A DNA stretch of 64,000 nt from Bordetella parapertussis (GCA_945862985.1 CAMAZF010000010.1:1-64000); one strand, 5' to 3'. Counted from the first letter of the stretch, positions 37,792-49,046 are shown. Program-made: numbers and translations. Notes: generated by a model not told the origin, from the sequence alone.

Positions 37792-38667
37792 TTATTTTTT
37801 CCCGGTTGAACCCCGGAAATATCGGAGAAAGTCGGACTGCGGATCAGTGATGATGACATCGCTGGGCTTGTTGAAGCTCTCGCGATAAGCCTGCAGGCTT
37901 CGATAGAAGGCTGCGAACTCTGGGTTTTGACCGAAGGCCGCTGAGTATGTCGCCGCTGCCTTGCCGTCTCCATCACCCTTGATGGCCTGAGCCTTGCGAT
38001 AGGCCTGAGCCAGAATGCCCACACGTTGGCGGTCTGCATTGGCCCGGATCTTCTCGGCCTCAGCAGCGCCTTGTGACCGACGCTCACTGGCAATGGCTTT
38101 GCGTTCAGACTCCATACGACGGAACACAGAATCACGGATCTCGTCTGCAAAGTCGACTCGGCGGAGCCGAACATCGACAATGGCCACGCCAATCTGCTTG
38201 GCATCCTCAGAGACACGGGCCAGGATGCCTTGCATCACTTTTTCTCGCTCACCGGAAATGACGTCATTGACGGTGCGCGTGGCGATCTCGTTGTTGAGTC
38301 CATCCCGCAGAGCCCGAGAGATGCGGTCCTCGGCGCTGGCCAATCGACCCGCCACGCTGGTGTAGAAGGCCTTAGGGTCCTCTACTCGCCACTTGACGTA
38401 GGTATCGACCACCACGTTTTTCTTCTCACTGGTGATGAAACGGTCGGCGTCAGGGGAATCGATGGTGAGAGTCCGCTTCTCGATGAAAACGACATTCTGA
38501 AAAGGCGGTGGCAGTTTAAAGTAGAGGCCAGGTTCACTGACCACCCGCTTAACCTCACCCAAAGCGAAGACGAGCCCGAACTGCCGTTGGTCCACGATGA
38601 ACACGCAGGACGAGACGAAAAGCACCACCACCAATGCGCCAGAGAGCGCAGCAAAAATACGGTTCAT
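37792..38667 (-). CDS. hflC: FtsH modulator HflC
   Basis: SPFH/prohibitin-family membrane protein that with HflK forms a cage around FtsH and limits its activity. 291 aa: N-terminal membrane anchor (about 5-24, FAALSGALVVVLFVSSCVFI), SPFH domain (VDQRQFGLVFALGEVKRVV; DTYVKWRVEDPKAFY), then a long coiled-coil region (RMESERKAIASERRSQGAAEAEKIRANAD in parts) and the end FLRYFRGSTGKK. Its ATG directly follows the hflK stop with no gap. Confidence 0.96.
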   Translation of the reverse strand: MNRIFAALSGALVVVLFVSSCVFIVDQRQFGLVFALGEVKRVVSEPGLYFKLPPPFQNVVFIEKRTLTIDSPDADRFITSEKKNVVVDTYVKWRVEDPKAFYTSVAGRLASAEDRISRALRDGLNNEIATRTVNDVISGEREKVMQGILARVSEDAKQIGVAIVDVRLRRVDFADEIRDSVFRRMESERKAIASERRSQGAAEAEKIRANADRQRVGILAQAYRKAQAIKGDGDGKAAATYSAAFGQNPEFAAFYRSLQAYRESFNKPSDVIITDPQSDFLRYFRGSTGKK

Positions 38668-40029
38668 TTAGCGAGCCTCCCTAAAACGATCCCGGAGACT
38701 GGGCGCCGGTGCAGGCCCAACAGGGGCGGGCCCTTCTGCCGAAGATGCGCCAGGCTGTCCAGCCGTCGCCCCTTGGACAGCGGCTGTGGCTGCCGCCTGA
38801 GAGGCTGCCTGGGTCTGCTGCATGATCTTGTCGAGTGGGAGGTACAGCAGATTGCTGTTGGACTTGTTCTCGATCATCACCTTCGAGACGTTGGTGAAGA
38901 CCTCTTGCATGGTCTCGATATAAAGTCGCTCACGAGTAACCTGAGGGGCCTTGGAATACTCAGCGACTACCCGTTTAAATCGATCGGCGTCACCCGCAGC
39001 CTGAGCCACAACACGCTCTCGATAACCCTCGGCCTCCTCAATGAGGCGGTCTGCAGCACCACGCGCTCTGGGCACCACGTCGTTCGCATAGGCCTGACCT
39101 TCGTTCTTCAGGCGTTCAGAGTCTTGAGCGGCCTTGATGGCGTCGCTGAATGCTGCCTGAACTTCCTCGGGAGGCTGCACGTTCTGGATGGTGACGTTCA
39201 CAATGGTGAGGCCCGCAGCATAGCGGTCTGCAATCCGTTGGGTGATATTGAGGGCCTCACGACCAATCGCCTCTTTGTTCTCGTAGAGCACCGCATCGCT
39301 GAGGCTTCGGCCCACCACCTCCCGCATGGCCGTCTCGGCAGCCTGGGTCACGATGTCGTCGGGGCGAACATTGTTAAACAGGTAGTCCTCAGGCTTGGAG
39401 ACCCGGTACTGGACTGCGAATTGGATGTCGATCATGTTCTCGTCTTTGGTGAGCATGAGCGAATCACGCCCCTGACCGCCTCGCTCGCCACGGAAGCCCA
39501 CCGTGGCTTGGCGCAACTGGGCCAGATTCACCACCTCATGAGACTCGAATGGATAGGGCATGCGCCATTTGAAGCCCGCCCCAGTGGCGTACTGATACTT
39601 TCCGAAACGAAGCACCACGCCGGTCTGGCCCTCTTGGACGATGTAGAAGCCCGAGGCCAGATAGAGCCCGATCAGGGCCAACAGAATGATGCCGATCAGC
39701 CCTTTGCTGACCTGGAACTGGGGCAACCCAGCCCCTGGGCCTGAGCCATTTCCACCACCGTTGTTTCCGTTGCCCCAGGGATTCCGGTTTCCACGGCCAC
39801 GCTGCCCCCTGCCCCCGAAGAGGCCGCCGAGCTTTCGATTGAAGTCTCTCCAGACTTCGTCGAGGTCCGGCGGTTCGGACCCTGGGCGCTGATTGCGCGG
39901 TGGGTCGTTACGGGGAGGATCGTTCCGAGGGGGCTGCTCACCCTCTGGTGGGCGCGCGTCGTTCTGGTCCGACTGACGGCCCCAACGTGGGTCGCCAATG
40001 GACAACAGACGGAAAAGGCGATGGATCAT
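38668..40029 (-). CDS. hflK: FtsH modulator HflK
   Basis: Partner of HflC. 453 aa from ATG 40027-40029 (MIHRLFRLLSIGDPRWG). The N-terminus is long, polar and repetitive (PPRNDPPRNDPPRN; then Gly/Asn/Arg-rich GRGNRNPWGNGNNGGGNG), followed by a single membrane helix (GLIGIILLALIGLYLASGFYI) and the SPFH domain from VQEGQTGVVLRFG. The C-terminal tail is Ala/Gln/Pro-rich. The ATG is preceded by CTCCTCCTC, so there is no Shine-Dalgarno. Order hfq-hflX-hflK-hflC is conserved. Confidence 0.95.
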   Translation of the reverse strand: MIHRLFRLLSIGDPRWGRQSDQNDARPPEGEQPPRNDPPRNDPPRNQRPGSEPPDLDEVWRDFNRKLGGLFGGRGQRGRGNRNPWGNGNNGGGNGSGPGAGLPQFQVSKGLIGIILLALIGLYLASGFYIVQEGQTGVVLRFGKYQYATGAGFKWRMPYPFESHEVVNLAQLRQATVGFRGERGGQGRDSLMLTKDENMIDIQFAVQYRVSKPEDYLFNNVRPDDIVTQAAETAMREVVGRSLSDAVLYENKEAIGREALNITQRIADRYAAGLTIVNVTIQNVQPPEEVQAAFSDAIKAAQDSERLKNEGQAYANDVVPRARGAADRLIEEAEGYRERVVAQAAGDADRFKRVVAEYSKAPQVTRERLYIETMQEVFTNVSKVMIENKSNSNLLYLPLDKIMQQTQAASQAAATAAVQGATAGQPGASSAEGPAPVGPAPAPSLRDRFREAR

Positions 40030-40045
40030 GAGGAGGAGTGCGTGC

Positions 40046-41185
40046 CTATGTAAGTAGATGTTTTGATTCCGATTGTGAAGTGAGACTAACAAGCGGGTCT
40101 GGGGTTCCATCAATACTCTGAGAGTGCCAGCCATGGCTTTGAATGGCCTCCCGGAGCAGACCAAGCCCTTCACCCTGCCCAGCGCTCAACCACACCCGAT
40201 GAATCCTACCATGGGGGTCCCGCTCCACTCTGGGCGCGAGCCCTGCCCGGTCGATCTTATTGAATACCTCGATGCGGGGGACTTCGGCTGCGCCGATCTC
40301 TGTGAGCACGGACTCGACCGCATCTTGTCGGGCCATACGCTCAGGGTCGGACGCATCGATCACGTGAAGAAGCAGATCCGCCTGAACCGCCTCTTGGAGC
40401 GTGGACTGGAACGCTTCAACCAGGGTGTGTGGCAGCGCCTGGATGAAGCCCACGGTGTCAGACAGGACCATGAATCGGTCGGGCGCCAGAAAGACCCTTC
40501 GGCTGGTCGTGTCGAGGGTGGCAAAGAGCTGGTCAGCTGCATAAACCCCCGCGCGGGTGAGGGCATTAAAGAGCGTGGACTTCCCTGCGTTGGTGTAGCC
40601 CACCAGTGAAACGTCGAGGGTTCCGGAGCGAATCCTGGCGCGGCGACGGTTCTGTCGCTGTTTGGTGATGCTCGCCAGCCGCTGCTTGAGCTGTTTGACG
40701 CGCTGCCCGATCAGGCGTCGATCGGTCTCCAGCTGGGTTTCTCCGGGCCCTCGCAGACCAATTCCGCCCTTCTGACGCTCCAAGTGGGTCCAGCCCCGAA
40801 CGAGACGGGCAGAGAGGTAGTCGAGCTGGGCCAGCTCGACCTGCAGCTTGCCTTCATGGCTGCTGGCACGCAGGGCGAAGATGTCTAGGATGAGCTGGAC
40901 TCGATCCAGGACACGAACCGCCAGAAGGCGAGAGAGGTTGCGCTGCTGCGCAGGGGACAGCTCATGGTCAAAGACCACCAGTTCAATCCGATCGGCGAGA
41001 CAACGTTGCCGTACCTCGTCCGCCTTGCCAGAGCCTACAAATAGGGCTGGGTCGGGACGATCACGACGGCCTGTGACTGTGCCGATCACCTCGGCTCCGG
41101 CCGACTGAGCCAAGGCCACCGTCTCCTCGGCATCGCTGGCGTGGGAGAGCACAGACTGCCCGCTCAGAAGCACTGACACCACCAA
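40046..41185 (-). CDS. hflX: Ribosome-associated GTPase HflX
   Basis: Splits stalled 70S ribosomes. 379 aa. The N-terminal HflX domain has GAEVIGTVTGRRDRPDPALFVGSGKADEV and the central GGIGLRGPGETQLETDRRLI (20 residues). The G domain has G1 GYTNAGKST, G3 DTVGF and G4 NKID. No ATG is present; the first usable codon is TTG 41183-41185, followed by GTG GTG. The same frame stays open upstream and reads plausibly (SDLGSFVSPSSSERDFSRAPR) back to a CTG preceded by GAGGGGAG, so a longer, unusual start is conceivable. Confidence 0.93.
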   Translation of the reverse strand: MVVSVLLSGQSVLSHASDAEETVALAQSAGAEVIGTVTGRRDRPDPALFVGSGKADEVRQRCLADRIELVVFDHELSPAQQRNLSRLLAVRVLDRVQLILDIFALRASSHEGKLQVELAQLDYLSARLVRGWTHLERQKGGIGLRGPGETQLETDRRLIGQRVKQLKQRLASITKQRQNRRRARIRSGTLDVSLVGYTNAGKSTLFNALTRAGVYAADQLFATLDTTSRRVFLAPDRFMVLSDTVGFIQALPHTLVEAFQSTLQEAVQADLLLHVIDASDPERMARQDAVESVLTEIGAAEVPRIEVFNKIDRAGLAPRVERDPHGRIHRVWLSAGQGEGLGLLREAIQSHGWHSQSIDGTPDPLVSLTSQSESKHLLT

Positions 41186-41293
41186 GGTTCGGGGCGCGCG
41201 GGAGAAATCGCGCTCCGACGAGGAGGGCGAGACAAAGCTGCCGAGGTCGCTCAGCGGGCTCCCCTCATACCGTCAAAACCCCACGGTGAGCAG

Positions 41294-41533
41294 TTACTGC
41301 CCGTCGGACTCAATGGAGAAATTCACCACACGCGAGGGCACGATGGTAGAAATGGCGTGCTTGTAAACCATCTGGGTGACGGTGTTCTTGAGCAAAACCA
41401 CGTACTGGTCGAAGGATTCGATATGCCCCTGTAGCTTGATGCCGTTGACCAGATACACCGACACGGAGACATGCTCACGACGAAGTGTATTGAGAAAAGG
41501 GTCTTGTAGCGCCTGGCCTTTGTTCTGGGTCAT
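41294..41533 (-). CDS. hfq: RNA chaperone Hfq
   Basis: Hexameric Sm-like protein that pairs small RNAs with mRNAs. 79 aa: Sm1 region [25 protein letters not shown] and Sm2 [12 protein letters not shown], with [13 protein letters not shown] at the N-terminus (proximal-face residues). A short acidic end and no long C-terminal tail. The start ATG is 6 bases after GGAG. A -10-like TATAGT lies about 85 bases upstream without a good -35. The 108 bases between hfq and hflX hold no gene that I can support. Confidence 0.98.
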   Translation of the reverse strand: MTQNKGQALQDPFLNTLRREHVSVSVYLVNGIKLQGHIESFDQYVVLLKNTVTQMVYKHAISTIVPSRVVNFSIESDGQ

Positions 41534-41629
41534 TCAAAACTCCATCTTATTTATTGTGATTGTGCGTTGACCGTCCGAGTGAAAAGACGTTCACACGTTT
41601 TCAAAACTATACCGTCAAGACTCGAGATA

Positions 41630-43009
41630 TCAGTCCTGAGGTGCATATGGGTTCTTGGAGACCTTCCACTCAATGCGCAGGGGAGTGCCCTCGAGATCGA
41701 ACTTCGTCCGAAACTGTGCCTCAAGGTAGCGCTTGTAGACGTCTGTCACGCTGTCGAGCGCGTTGCCGTGAACGATCACGATGGGAGGGTTCTGACCCCC
41801 CTGGTGGGCGTACCGGAGCTTGGGCCGAACCTGCCCACGCCTCGGAGGCTGCTGACGTTCCACTGCCTCCCGCAGGGCCCTGGTCAATTTGGGGGTCGAG
41901 AGCTTTCGTGTCGCCGCACTGTAGGCAGCCAAGACTGAACGCATCAAAGGATCAAGGCCATTTCCCTGGAGGGCGGAGATGTGATGAACCCGGGCCCAGA
42001 CCAGGAAAGGAAGCTTGCGCGTGATGCGTCGCTTCACATCCTCACGCTGGAGTGCATCGAGTCCATCCCACTTATTCACTGCAATCACGAGCGCACGACC
42101 AGCCTCCATGATGTAGCCAGCAATGTGCGCATCCTGATCGGAGATGTCCTGCTGAGCGTCGAGCATGAGCACGGCCACATGACAAGACTCAATCGCCTGA
42201 AGCGTCTTAATGACAGAGAACTTCTCGATGGCCTCAAAGACCTTTCCCTTGCGCCGCAGTCCGGCCGTGTCAATCAGCCGAAACTTGCTGCCGTTTCGCT
42301 CAAAGGGAATCTCAATGGCATCCCTTGTGGTGCCCGGCATGTCAAAGGCAATGACCCGCTCCTCGCCCAAGAGCGCGTTGATGAGCGTCGATTTGCCCAC
42401 ATTCGGACGCCCTGCAATGGCCACCCGAAGCCCATGAAGGGGAAGTCCATCCTCCCCTCGCGGCTCAGCGTGTTGGTCTGGGGTCACCCCTTCACTTCCC
42501 TCGGCTGGGGTGGGCAAGCGCGAAAGCGCATCCTCCACGAGTGAATACACCCCATCGCCGTGTGCACCGGAGACAGCCACAGGCTCACCGAGCCCAAGCT
42601 CATAGAACTCCGCCGTACGACCCTCACCGGTGAGGCCCTCAAGCTTATTCACCGCGAGCAGAGTGGGACGGCCCGAGCGACGGAGCTGCTGTGCAATCTG
42701 GTGATCTTGAGGTGCAAGGCCAGCGCGACCGTCTACTAAAAAGATGACGACATCGCTTTCTGCCACAGCCTGCAGGGTCTGCTTGGCCATCTGAGCCAGA
42801 ATCCCGTCCTTGGCTACAGGCTCGAATCCGCCGGTGTCGACCACGATGTACGGACGCGGGCCCACCCTACCCTCACCAAAATGTCGATCCCGAGTCAGTC
42901 CTGGCATGTCCGCCACCAGGGCATCTCGAGACCGCGTGAGTCGATTAAAGAGCGTGGACTTTCCAACGTTGGGCCGCCCCACCAGGGCGACCACAGGTTT
43001 AACTGACAT
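41630..43009 (-). CDS. der: Ribosome biogenesis GTPase Der (EngA)
   Basis: 50S assembly GTPase with two tandem G domains. 459 aa. Domain 1: G1 [11 protein letters not shown] (about 11-21), G3 DTGGFEP, G4 NKLE (Glu in place of the usual Asp, a variant I recall in related species). Domain 2: G1 [11 protein letters not shown] (about 205), G3 [11 protein letters not shown]4 NKWD. The C-terminal KH-like domain ([18 protein letters not shown] type, here [18 protein letters not shown]) recognises rRNA. It lies 7 bases after bamB. Confidence 0.97.
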   Translation of the reverse strand: MSVKPVVALVGRPNVGKSTLFNRLTRSRDALVADMPGLTRDRHFGEGRVGPRPYIVVDTGGFEPVAKDGILAQMAKQTLQAVAESDVVIFLVDGRAGLAPQDHQIAQQLRRSGRPTLLAVNKLEGLTGEGRTAEFYELGLGEPVAVSGAHGDGVYSLVEDALSRLPTPAEGSEGVTPDQHAEPRGEDGLPLHGLRVAIAGRPNVGKSTLINALLGEERVIAFDMPGTTRDAIEIPFERNGSKFRLIDTAGLRRKGKVFEAIEKFSVIKTLQAIESCHVAVLMLDAQQDISDQDAHIAGYIMEAGRALVIAVNKWDGLDALQREDVKRRITRKLPFLVWARVHHISALQGNGLDPLMRSVLAAYSAATRKLSTPKLTRALREAVERQQPPRRGQVRPKLRYAHQGGQNPPIVIVHGNALDSVTDVYKRYLEAQFRTKFDLEGTPLRIEWKVSKNPYAPQD

Positions 43010-43016
43010 AAAGGTC

Positions 43017-44225
43017 CTAGGGCTTGAGGAGACTCAAGCGGCCGCCCTCTGTCTGAATCAAGAGCCCCACGCGAGTCAGCAGCATGGCGCCGGAGGGGCG
43101 ACCGCCATCGAGCCGGATGCGGCCCACTGGCGAACCCGTCTCACGAGAGAGCCCATGGAGATAGCCTTCGAAATCCGCCATCCAGACGGCCTGCCCCAGA
43201 GACACTGGAGAGGTGAGCTTTCTCAAGAAGAACGCCTCACTCTTCCAACGCTCTGAGCCGGTTTTCGCATCGAACGCAAAGACACGGCTGCTCGCATCCA
43301 CGGCGTAAACAGAAGTGACGTCTGCCGCCACGGGGAGGCCGACCGCCAGAGTCTTTCGCCAGGCCACACGTCCCGTCTCATTCTGGAGACAGGCCACCTG
43401 ATTCTGATAAGCCGCCACACAAACCTGGTCATCCTGAACAGCCGGCGCGCCCAAGAGATCGGCAATGCGCTCCACCTCATTGGAGCCCTTCGGAGTGGCC
43501 ACCTGAGCCTCCCAGCGCACGGCCCCGGTGGCTGCATTCACCCAGACCAATCGCCCAGCGGGCATGGTGACCACGGCATCCACGTTGCCGAGCGCTGCGG
43601 TGCTCACAGCCTCTGCGCTGGAAGGCGCTCCTCGCACACCAGACTGACCATGCAGTGCAAGCGATGGCATGGTGCGCTGAAAAATCCAGCGACGACTTCC
43701 AGTTTCGAGGTCGAAGCCAGCGAGCCGGTTGTCGGCGAGGCGAACCACCACCTGCCCCCCAGAGACGGCAGGACGCTCATGACTCACCCCACCCATGGGC
43801 ACACGCCAGCGAAAAGCCCCCTTTTCGTCCAGGAGAACCAGCTCACCATCGCGAGTGATGACCGCGAAGCGCCCTTCCCCACTGCCTCCGCCATAGCCCA
43901 CCCCCGCGGCGAGGGGAGCACCCACGCTCACCTTCCAACGAACTGCCCCGGTGTCAAGTCCAAATGCCTGGACATCTCCTGTCTGAGCCGCCACGACGGC
44001 CAGGCCCGCGGAGGCTGCTGGCGCGAAGGATCCCTCGCCACTGCCTCCCGAGGGTGTCTTGGGAACCTCCACGGACCAGACCGCCGCCAGGCTCGCGGTG
44101 GGCTTGAGGTCCGTCAAACTGGCGGGCTTGAGCTTGCTGGTTGAGCATCCCGAGAGCGCAGTGAGCGAGAGGGCCATCAGGCCCGCAACAAGTGCCGGCG
44201 AGCGCAAGGCTGCTGAGCGAATCAT
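43017..44225 (-). CDS. bamB: Outer membrane protein assembly factor BamB
   Basis: Lipoprotein subunit of the BAM complex. 402 aa with a lipoprotein signal ending LTALSGC (lipidated Cys about residue 26). The mature part is an eight-bladed PQQ-like beta propeller with repeated GxxxWxxxxxG patterns such as [67 protein letters not shown] and [13 protein letters not shown]. It is coupled to yfgM by ATGA overlap and followed by der. The bamB-der linkage is conserved. Confidence 0.95.
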   Translation of the reverse strand: MIRSAALRSPALVAGLMALSLTALSGCSTSKLKPASLTDLKPTASLAAVWSVEVPKTPSGGSGEGSFAPAASAGLAVVAAQTGDVQAFGLDTGAVRWKVSVGAPLAAGVGYGGGSGEGRFAVITRDGELVLLDEKGAFRWRVPMGGVSHERPAVSGGQVVVRLADNRLAGFDLETGSRRWIFQRTMPSLALHGQSGVRGAPSSAEAVSTAALGNVDAVVTMPAGRLVWVNAATGAVRWEAQVATPKGSNEVERIADLLGAPAVQDDQVCVAAYQNQVACLQNETGRVAWRKTLAVGLPVAADVTSVYAVDASSRVFAFDAKTGSERWKSEAFFLRKLTSPVSLGQAVWMADFEGYLHGLSRETGSPVGRIRLDGGRPSGAMLLTRVGLLIQTEGGRLSLLKP

Positions 44226-44872
44226 GGGTTTCCTTTCTGCTGAGCCGCAACCACGGCCATTTTTCGATCAATCAGGTCCAGGGTGCGAGGCGCAGCGTCC
44301 GCTGCCAACCCAGCGCGAGCCGCCGTCCATGCGGCCAAGGCCTCGGAGGAGCGTCCAAGCGCTGCCAGGACATCTCCACGCCGATCCTCAACCAAGGGCT
44401 TCACGGCCTCAGGCGGCGTACCCTCGAGCGCCTTGAGGCCCTCCTCTGGCTTGGACTGATCGAGAAGCACACCGGCCATGCGAATGCGTGCGACCCAGGC
44501 CAATGCCGGGTCCTTGGAGGTCTGGGCGATCGTCAAGGCCGTCTTCGCACCCTCGAGATCTCCTGCCCCAGCCGCCATTCTCGCCAGCTGAAGCGCCGCC
44601 ATGTCGGCCTGAGCAAGGCCCGCGTAACCATCAAAGAGTGGCTGGGCTGCGGCCTTCGCCTTTTCGAGATCTTGCGCCTCAATTGCTTTGCTGAGGGCCT
44701 CCAAGAGCACCGTGGCCTTCTCAGCACGGCTGGCCTGATAGACATTCCATCCCGTATAGCCAGCAAAGCCGAGCGAGACCGCGATCAGAAGCGACAAGAC
44801 CCATCTTTGGTTCTCCTTCCACCAGCCTTTGATGGCCTCCATCTGCTCCTGTTGTTCTAAATCTTCACGCAC
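44222..44872 (-). CDS. yfgM: YfgM-like membrane-anchored TPR protein
   Basis: Periplasmic chaperone-network protein that binds the Sec translocon through PpiD in E. coli. 216 aa: cytoplasmic N-terminus with [16 protein letters not shown], one membrane helix (about 26-44, [16 protein letters not shown]), then helical repeats ([42 protein letters not shown] in parts) typical of TPR_21. The start is GTG 44870-44872, overlapping hisS by 8 bases; the stop overlaps bamB. Confidence 0.93.
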   Translation of the reverse strand: MREDLEQQEQMEAIKGWWKENQRWVLSLLIAVSLGFAGYTGWNVYQASRAEKATVLLEALSKAIEAQDLEKAKAAAQPLFDGYAGLAQADMAALQLARMAAGAGDLEGAKTALTIAQTSKDPALAWVARIRMAGVLLDQSKPEEGLKALEGTPPEAVKPLVEDRRGDVLAALGRSSEALAAWTAARAGLAADAAPRTLDLIDRKMAVVAAQQKGNP

Positions 44873-46166
44873 CTGCAGCTCCTTGAGAGAGGAGGGACAG
44901 ACATTGCCCCGCCAAATCGTTGATCGACACAGTCACCTGCTGGGACTCTAATCGAAGTGGCTTGAGGACCACCTGTTGACTGTCACGCTCGGCCTCGCCA
45001 ATGAGCACCGCCACCAAAGCCCCACTCGCATCTGCCTTTTTCATTTGAGACTTCACGCTTGCGGAGCTGCCGTGTTGTTGGACACGAAGCCCCGCCGAAC
45101 GGAGCTGCTCTGCCGCTTGGAGGGCCAGCGCCTCCGAACGCTCTGCAAAGTGCACGACGTAAACGTCGACCGCCCGCGCAGGCTGAATGGGGGAGACTTC
45201 CTCTAGGAGCGCCAGCAAACGCTCCGCCCCAATGGCAAAGCCTGCAGCAGGGGCCGGCTTGCCCCCCATCTGAGCCATGAGGCCATCGTATCGTCCACCT
45301 CCACACACGGTTCCCTGGGCCCCCAAGCGATCAGTGACCCACTCAAACACCGTGAGGTTGTAATAGTCCAGGCCGCGCACCAGCCGATGATTCATTTCAA
45401 ACGGGACTGAAGCCGTCGAGAGTGCCTCGAGCACCCGGTCTTGATGCATGCGCGAGGCTTCTCCGAGAAAGTCGGGAAGACGGGGCGCGTGCTCAATGAG
45501 CGCCTGCATCTCGGGATTCTTGCTGTCGAGAATTCGAAGCGGATTGGTGGTCAGGCGTCGCTGGCTGTCGGCGTCGAGGTGCGCGGACTGTGCCGAGAAG
45601 TAATCCACCAAGGCCTGTCGATGGGCAGCACGCTCCTCACTGCTCCCGAGGGAATTGAGCTGAAGCCGAGGACGATCTTGAACCGGTATGCCGAGCGCCT
45701 CCCAAAGCCTCCAGACGAGCAGGATCTGTTCTGCGTCCACAATCGGGTCGGCATAGCCAAGCGCCTCGAGGCCGAACTGATAAAACTGCCGATAGCGTCC
45801 CTTCTGCGGGCGCTCATGGCGAAACATGGGGCCGAAATACCAGAGCCTGCGGGGACCATCGTAAAGAAGGTTGTGCTCAATGGCCGCACGCACCACCGCG
45901 GCCGTGTTCTCGGGTCGCAGGGTCAGTGCCTCTCCGTTGAGGGAATCGGTAAAGGAGTACATCTCCTTTTCAACGATGTCTGTGACCTCGCCAATGCCGC
46001 GAATGAACAAAGCCGTCGACTCTACGATGGGCGTGCGGATGGCCCGATAGCCATACTGCTCAAAGACCATCGCCACCGTCGATTCAACCCGCTGCCAAAC
46101 AGCCATCTGCTCGGGCAGGAGGTCGTTCATGCCCTTCACGCCAAGAATCTTTTCCATGCTTGCCAC
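44865..46166 (-). CDS. hisS: Histidyl-tRNA synthetase HisS
   Basis: Class II synthetase charging tRNA-His. 433 aa. Motif 1 lies around the [12 protein letters not shown] region, motif 2 is [22 protein letters not shown] (as [17 protein letters not shown]), the histidine-specific loops are [15 protein letters not shown] and GGGRYDGL, and motif 3 is [12 protein letters not shown]. The C-terminal anticodon-binding domain begins about residue 335. The GTG at 46164-46166 has AAGG 5 bases upstream; ATG 46157 is the alternative. Between ispG and yfgM, as expected. Confidence 0.97.
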   Translation of the reverse strand: MASMEKILGVKGMNDLLPEQMAVWQRVESTVAMVFEQYGYRAIRTPIVESTALFIRGIGEVTDIVEKEMYSFTDSLNGEALTLRPENTAAVVRAAIEHNLLYDGPRRLWYFGPMFRHERPQKGRYRQFYQFGLEALGYADPIVDAEQILLVWRLWEALGIPVQDRPRLQLNSLGSSEERAAHRQALVDYFSAQSAHLDADSQRRLTTNPLRILDSKNPEMQALIEHAPRLPDFLGEASRMHQDRVLEALSTASVPFEMNHRLVRGLDYYNLTVFEWVTDRLGAQGTVCGGGRYDGLMAQMGGKPAPAAGFAIGAERLLALLEEVSPIQPARAVDVYVVHFAERSEALALQAAEQLRSAGLRVQQHGSSASVKSQMKKADASGALVAVLIGEAERDSQQVVLKPLRLESQQVTVSINDLAGQCLSLLSQGAAGA

Positions 46167-47426
46167 TTAAACCTTCGCCTTCCCATACCGCCGCTGCACA
46201 TAGTCGGCGACCATCTGCTGGAACTCCTCTGCAATGCGGTCACCCTTCAAGGTGGGGCCCCGCTCGCCATCGATGTAGACCGGTGCGACCGGCTGCTCAC
46301 CGGTGCCAGGCAGGCTAATGCCAATGTCTGCATGCTTACTCTCACCGGGGCCATTCACCACACAGCCCATCACCGCGACGTTCATGGACTCGACACCGGG
46401 ATACTCTCGACGCCAGATGGGCATCTGATCGCGCAGATAGGCCTGAACCTTGGAGGCGAGTTCCTGGAAAAAGGTGGACGTGGTGCGGCCGCATCCGGGG
46501 CAGGCAATGACCATGGGGGTAAAGGCGCGCAATCCCAAGACCTGAAGCATTTCCTGGGCGACCACCACCTCCTTGCGGCGGTCACCGCCAGGCTCTGGGG
46601 TGAGAGAGACGCGAATGGTGTCGCCGATGCCCTCTTGGAGCAGAACCCCCATCGCAGCCGTGGACGATACGATGCCCTTGCTACCCATCCCAGCCTCCGT
46701 CAGGCCAAGGTGCAGCGGGAAGGCACACCGCCGCCCAAGCTCTCGGTAAACAGAGATCAGGTCCTGAACGGCAGAGACCTTTGCCGACAAGATGATTTTG
46801 TCGCGTCCCATTCCCCAGGCGACAGCCTGTTCCGCGCTCTCAATCGCAGAAGTGACCAATGCCTCACGCATCACTGCCTGCGCATCCCAGGGCTCTGCTC
46901 GGGAGGCGTTCTCGTCCATGAGCCTCGCCAGAAGGTCTTGATCGAGACTGCCCCAGTTCACCCCAATCCGTACAGGCCGCTCGAACCGCATCGCGGCCTC
47001 GATCATGGCGCCAAACTGGGTATCCCGCTTACTGCCGCGCCCGACATTGCCTGGATTGATGCGGTACTTCGAGAGCGCCACGGCGCATTCGGGCACCTCT
47101 GCCAAGAGCTTATGGCCATTGAAATGAAAGTCACCCACCAGCGGAACCGGACAGTTCATCCGGTCGAGCTGTTCACGAATGGCTGGAACCGCCTTGGCTG
47201 CCTCTAGCGTGTTCACGGTGATGCGCACCACCTCAGAGCCCGCAAAGGCCAGGTCACGCACCTGAATGGCCGTCCCGATGGCGTCTTCTGTATCGGTGTT
47301 CGTCATGGACTGAACCACGACCGGCGCATCGCCCCCGACGCGAACGTGTGTGCTTCCCCAGGAGACCGTGACCAGTGAGGTCTGACGACGAGAGAGCGGA
47401 CCGCAAGCAAATGGCTGGTTAGACAT
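46167..47426 (-). CDS. ispG: 4-hydroxy-3-methylbut-2-enyl diphosphate synthase IspG (GcpE)
   Basis: Penultimate enzyme of the MEP isoprenoid pathway, a 4Fe-4S enzyme. 419 aa from ATG 47424-47426, preceded by GGAGG with 4-base spacing; the frame is open 32 codons further up, inside rlmN. TIM-barrel part: [40 protein letters not shown]. The cluster-binding part has CPGCGRTTS and [20 protein letters not shown] (20 residues). The start overlaps rlmN by 8 bases, leaving no room for the pilF and rodZ genes usual here. Confidence 0.97.
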   Translation of the reverse strand: MSNQPFACGPLSRRQTSLVTVSWGSTHVRVGGDAPVVVQSMTNTDTEDAIGTAIQVRDLAFAGSEVVRITVNTLEAAKAVPAIREQLDRMNCPVPLVGDFHFNGHKLLAEVPECAVALSKYRINPGNVGRGSKRDTQFGAMIEAAMRFERPVRIGVNWGSLDQDLLARLMDENASRAEPWDAQAVMREALVTSAIESAEQAVAWGMGRDKIILSAKVSAVQDLISVYRELGRRCAFPLHLGLTEAGMGSKGIVSSTAAMGVLLQEGIGDTIRVSLTPEPGGDRRKEVVVAQEMLQVLGLRAFTPMVIACPGCGRTTSTFFQELASKVQAYLRDQMPIWRREYPGVESMNVAVMGCVVNGPGESKHADIGISLPGTGEQPVAPVYIDGERGPTLKGDRIAEEFQQMVADYVQRRYGKAKV

Positions 47427-48498
47427 GAACCCTCCCATGGAGCTGGATGCGTTGGGTGATGGTGGTGCGATCTTGGATTTCACCTGCGAGCTGTCCGCAG
47501 GCTGCGTCGATGTCGTCACCACGAGTCTTGCGGGTGGTCACCACGAAACCTTGATCCGCAAGAATCTTGCCAAAGGCCCGAATCACGGGCTGAGCAGACC
47601 GACGCAGGCCGGACTGGGGAAATGGATTGAAGGGAATCAGGTTGAACTTGCAAGACACGTCGTATCGACGAACCAGCTCAACGAGTTCCCATGCGTGCTC
47701 AGCGGAGTCGTTCACCCCTTCGAGCATGACGTACTCAAACGTGATGAAGTCGCGCGGAGCGACCTCCAGATAACGGGTGCAGGCCGCCATGAGTTCAGAT
47801 AACGGGTACTTCTTGTTCAAGGGAACGAGGTCGTCACGAAGCGCATCATTCGGTGCATGAAGTGAGACAGCCAAAGCCACTGGGCATTGCTCACCCAATC
47901 GATCCATCATGGGGACCACCCCGGACGTAGAGACCGTGACGCGCCGGCGCGAGAGCCCATAGGCGTTGTCGTCGAGCATGAGCTTAAGCGCAGGCAACAG
48001 CTGATCAAAATTCAGCAGGGGCTCACCCATGCCCATCAGGACCACGTTGGTCACCCGCTCACTCAGCAGGCGATTGGCCATATGCAGCTGGCCAATGATC
48101 TCGGCTGTTGTGAGGTTTCGCGCAAAACCCTGATGCCCTGTGGAGCAGAACCGACAGGCCACCGTGCATCCCGCCTGCGACGACACACAGAGCGTGCCTC
48201 GGTCATCCTCTGGGATAAAAACGGTCTCGATCGCATTCCCAGCGCCCGCATCCAACGCCCATTTTCGAGTCCCATCTGAGGAGAGATGGTCGCGAAGAAT
48301 GGGAAGTGACTGAATGCAGGCCTGCGCCTGCAGCGCCTCTCGAAAGGTGCGAGCGAGATCGGTCATCCCCTCGAACTGATCTGCAGACCGCTGGTGAATC
48401 CATTTCAGCAGCTGCCGGGCTCGGAAGGGCTTCTCGCCGATCGACTGCACCCACTCGGTGAGTGCGTCAGGGCCCAGCCCGAGGAGATTGACGGTCAC
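47419..48498 (-). CDS. rlmN: Dual-specificity RNA C2-methyladenosine methyltransferase RlmN
   Basis: Radical SAM enzyme that methylates A2503 of 23S rRNA and A37 of some tRNAs. 359 aa, GTG start 48496-48498 ([16 protein letters not shown]). N-terminal HhH-like domain; the radical SAM motif is CTVACRFC (CX3CX2C, about residues 112-119), followed by [29 protein letters not shown] and the partner cysteine near [18 protein letters not shown]. It begins 5 bases after ndk and overlaps ispG. Confidence 0.97.
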   Translation of the reverse strand: MTVNLLGLGPDALTEWVQSIGEKPFRARQLLKWIHQRSADQFEGMTDLARTFREALQAQACIQSLPILRDHLSSDGTRKWALDAGAGNAIETVFIPEDDRGTLCVSSQAGCTVACRFCSTGHQGFARNLTTAEIIGQLHMANRLLSERVTNVVLMGMGEPLLNFDQLLPALKLMLDDNAYGLSRRRVTVSTSGVVPMMDRLGEQCPVALAVSLHAPNDALRDDLVPLNKKYPLSELMAACTRYLEVAPRDFITFEYVMLEGVNDSAEHAWELVELVRRYDVSCKFNLIPFNPFPQSGLRRSAQPVIRAFGKILADQGFVVTTRKTRGDDIDAACGQLAGEIQDRTTITQRIQLHGRVHV

Positions 48499-48503
48499 AT
48501 GCC

Positions 48504-48929
48504 CTACCGGCTGTAGATGGCGAGCGCGGGAAAGAAGAATGCAATTTCCTGTGCTGCCGTTTCAGCGGCGTCTGAGCCATGCACTGCGTTGGCGTCGATG
48601 CTGTCGGCGAAGTCTGCGCGAATGGTTCCAGGGGCAGCCTTCTTGGGGTCGGTCGCGCCCATCAGGTCACGGTTGGTGGCGATGGCGTTGTCGCCCTGGA
48701 GCACTTGAATCATCACTGGGCCCGAAACCATAAAATCGACCAGGTCTTTGAAGAAGGGGCGCTCACGATGAACGGCATAAAAAGCCTCAGCCTCACCACG
48801 CGAGAGGTGCTTCATTTGGGCGGCAATCACCTTAAGCCCAGCGCTCTCGAAGCGGGAATAGATCTGGCCGATGACATTCTTGGCCACGGCGTCGGGCTTG
48901 ATGATCGACAGGGTGCGTTCTTGCGACAT
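48504..48929 (-). CDS. ndk: Nucleoside diphosphate kinase Ndk
   Basis: Transfers the gamma phosphate between nucleoside triphosphates through a phospho-histidine. 141 aa, ATG start. [17 protein letters not shown] at the N-terminus; active-site His in [12 protein letters not shown] (about 117); nucleotide-binding Lys and Arg in IKPDA and RPFFKDL. First gene of the ndk-rlmN-ispG-hisS run, so its promoter lies in the 197-base gap with the divergent BI-1 gene. Confidence 0.98.
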   Translation of the reverse strand: MSQERTLSIIKPDAVAKNVIGQIYSRFESAGLKVIAAQMKHLSRGEAEAFYAVHRERPFFKDLVDFMVSGPVMIQVLQGDNAIATNRDLMGATDPKKAAPGTIRADFADSIDANAVHGSDAAETAAQEIAFFFPALAIYSR

Positions 48930-49046
48930 GATTTCTCTTCCATCTGGCCGTCACGGCCTTTAAGGGTCACTTGTGGTTACGACGTTGAAAAATTTGGAAC
49001 TTTCTACCCCCTATTGGTCTATAGAAGGACGGAAAGATTCCCGGGC

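Noticed and set aside
45441-47207. Very long open frame (588 codons) on the plus strand opposite hisS and ispG
   Set aside because: It is a shadow of two well-supported enzymes in GC-rich DNA, has no domain I recognise and no ribosome site. Similar antisense frames opposite hflC/hflK (38230-39744) and ftsH (4192-5145) were rejected for the same reason.
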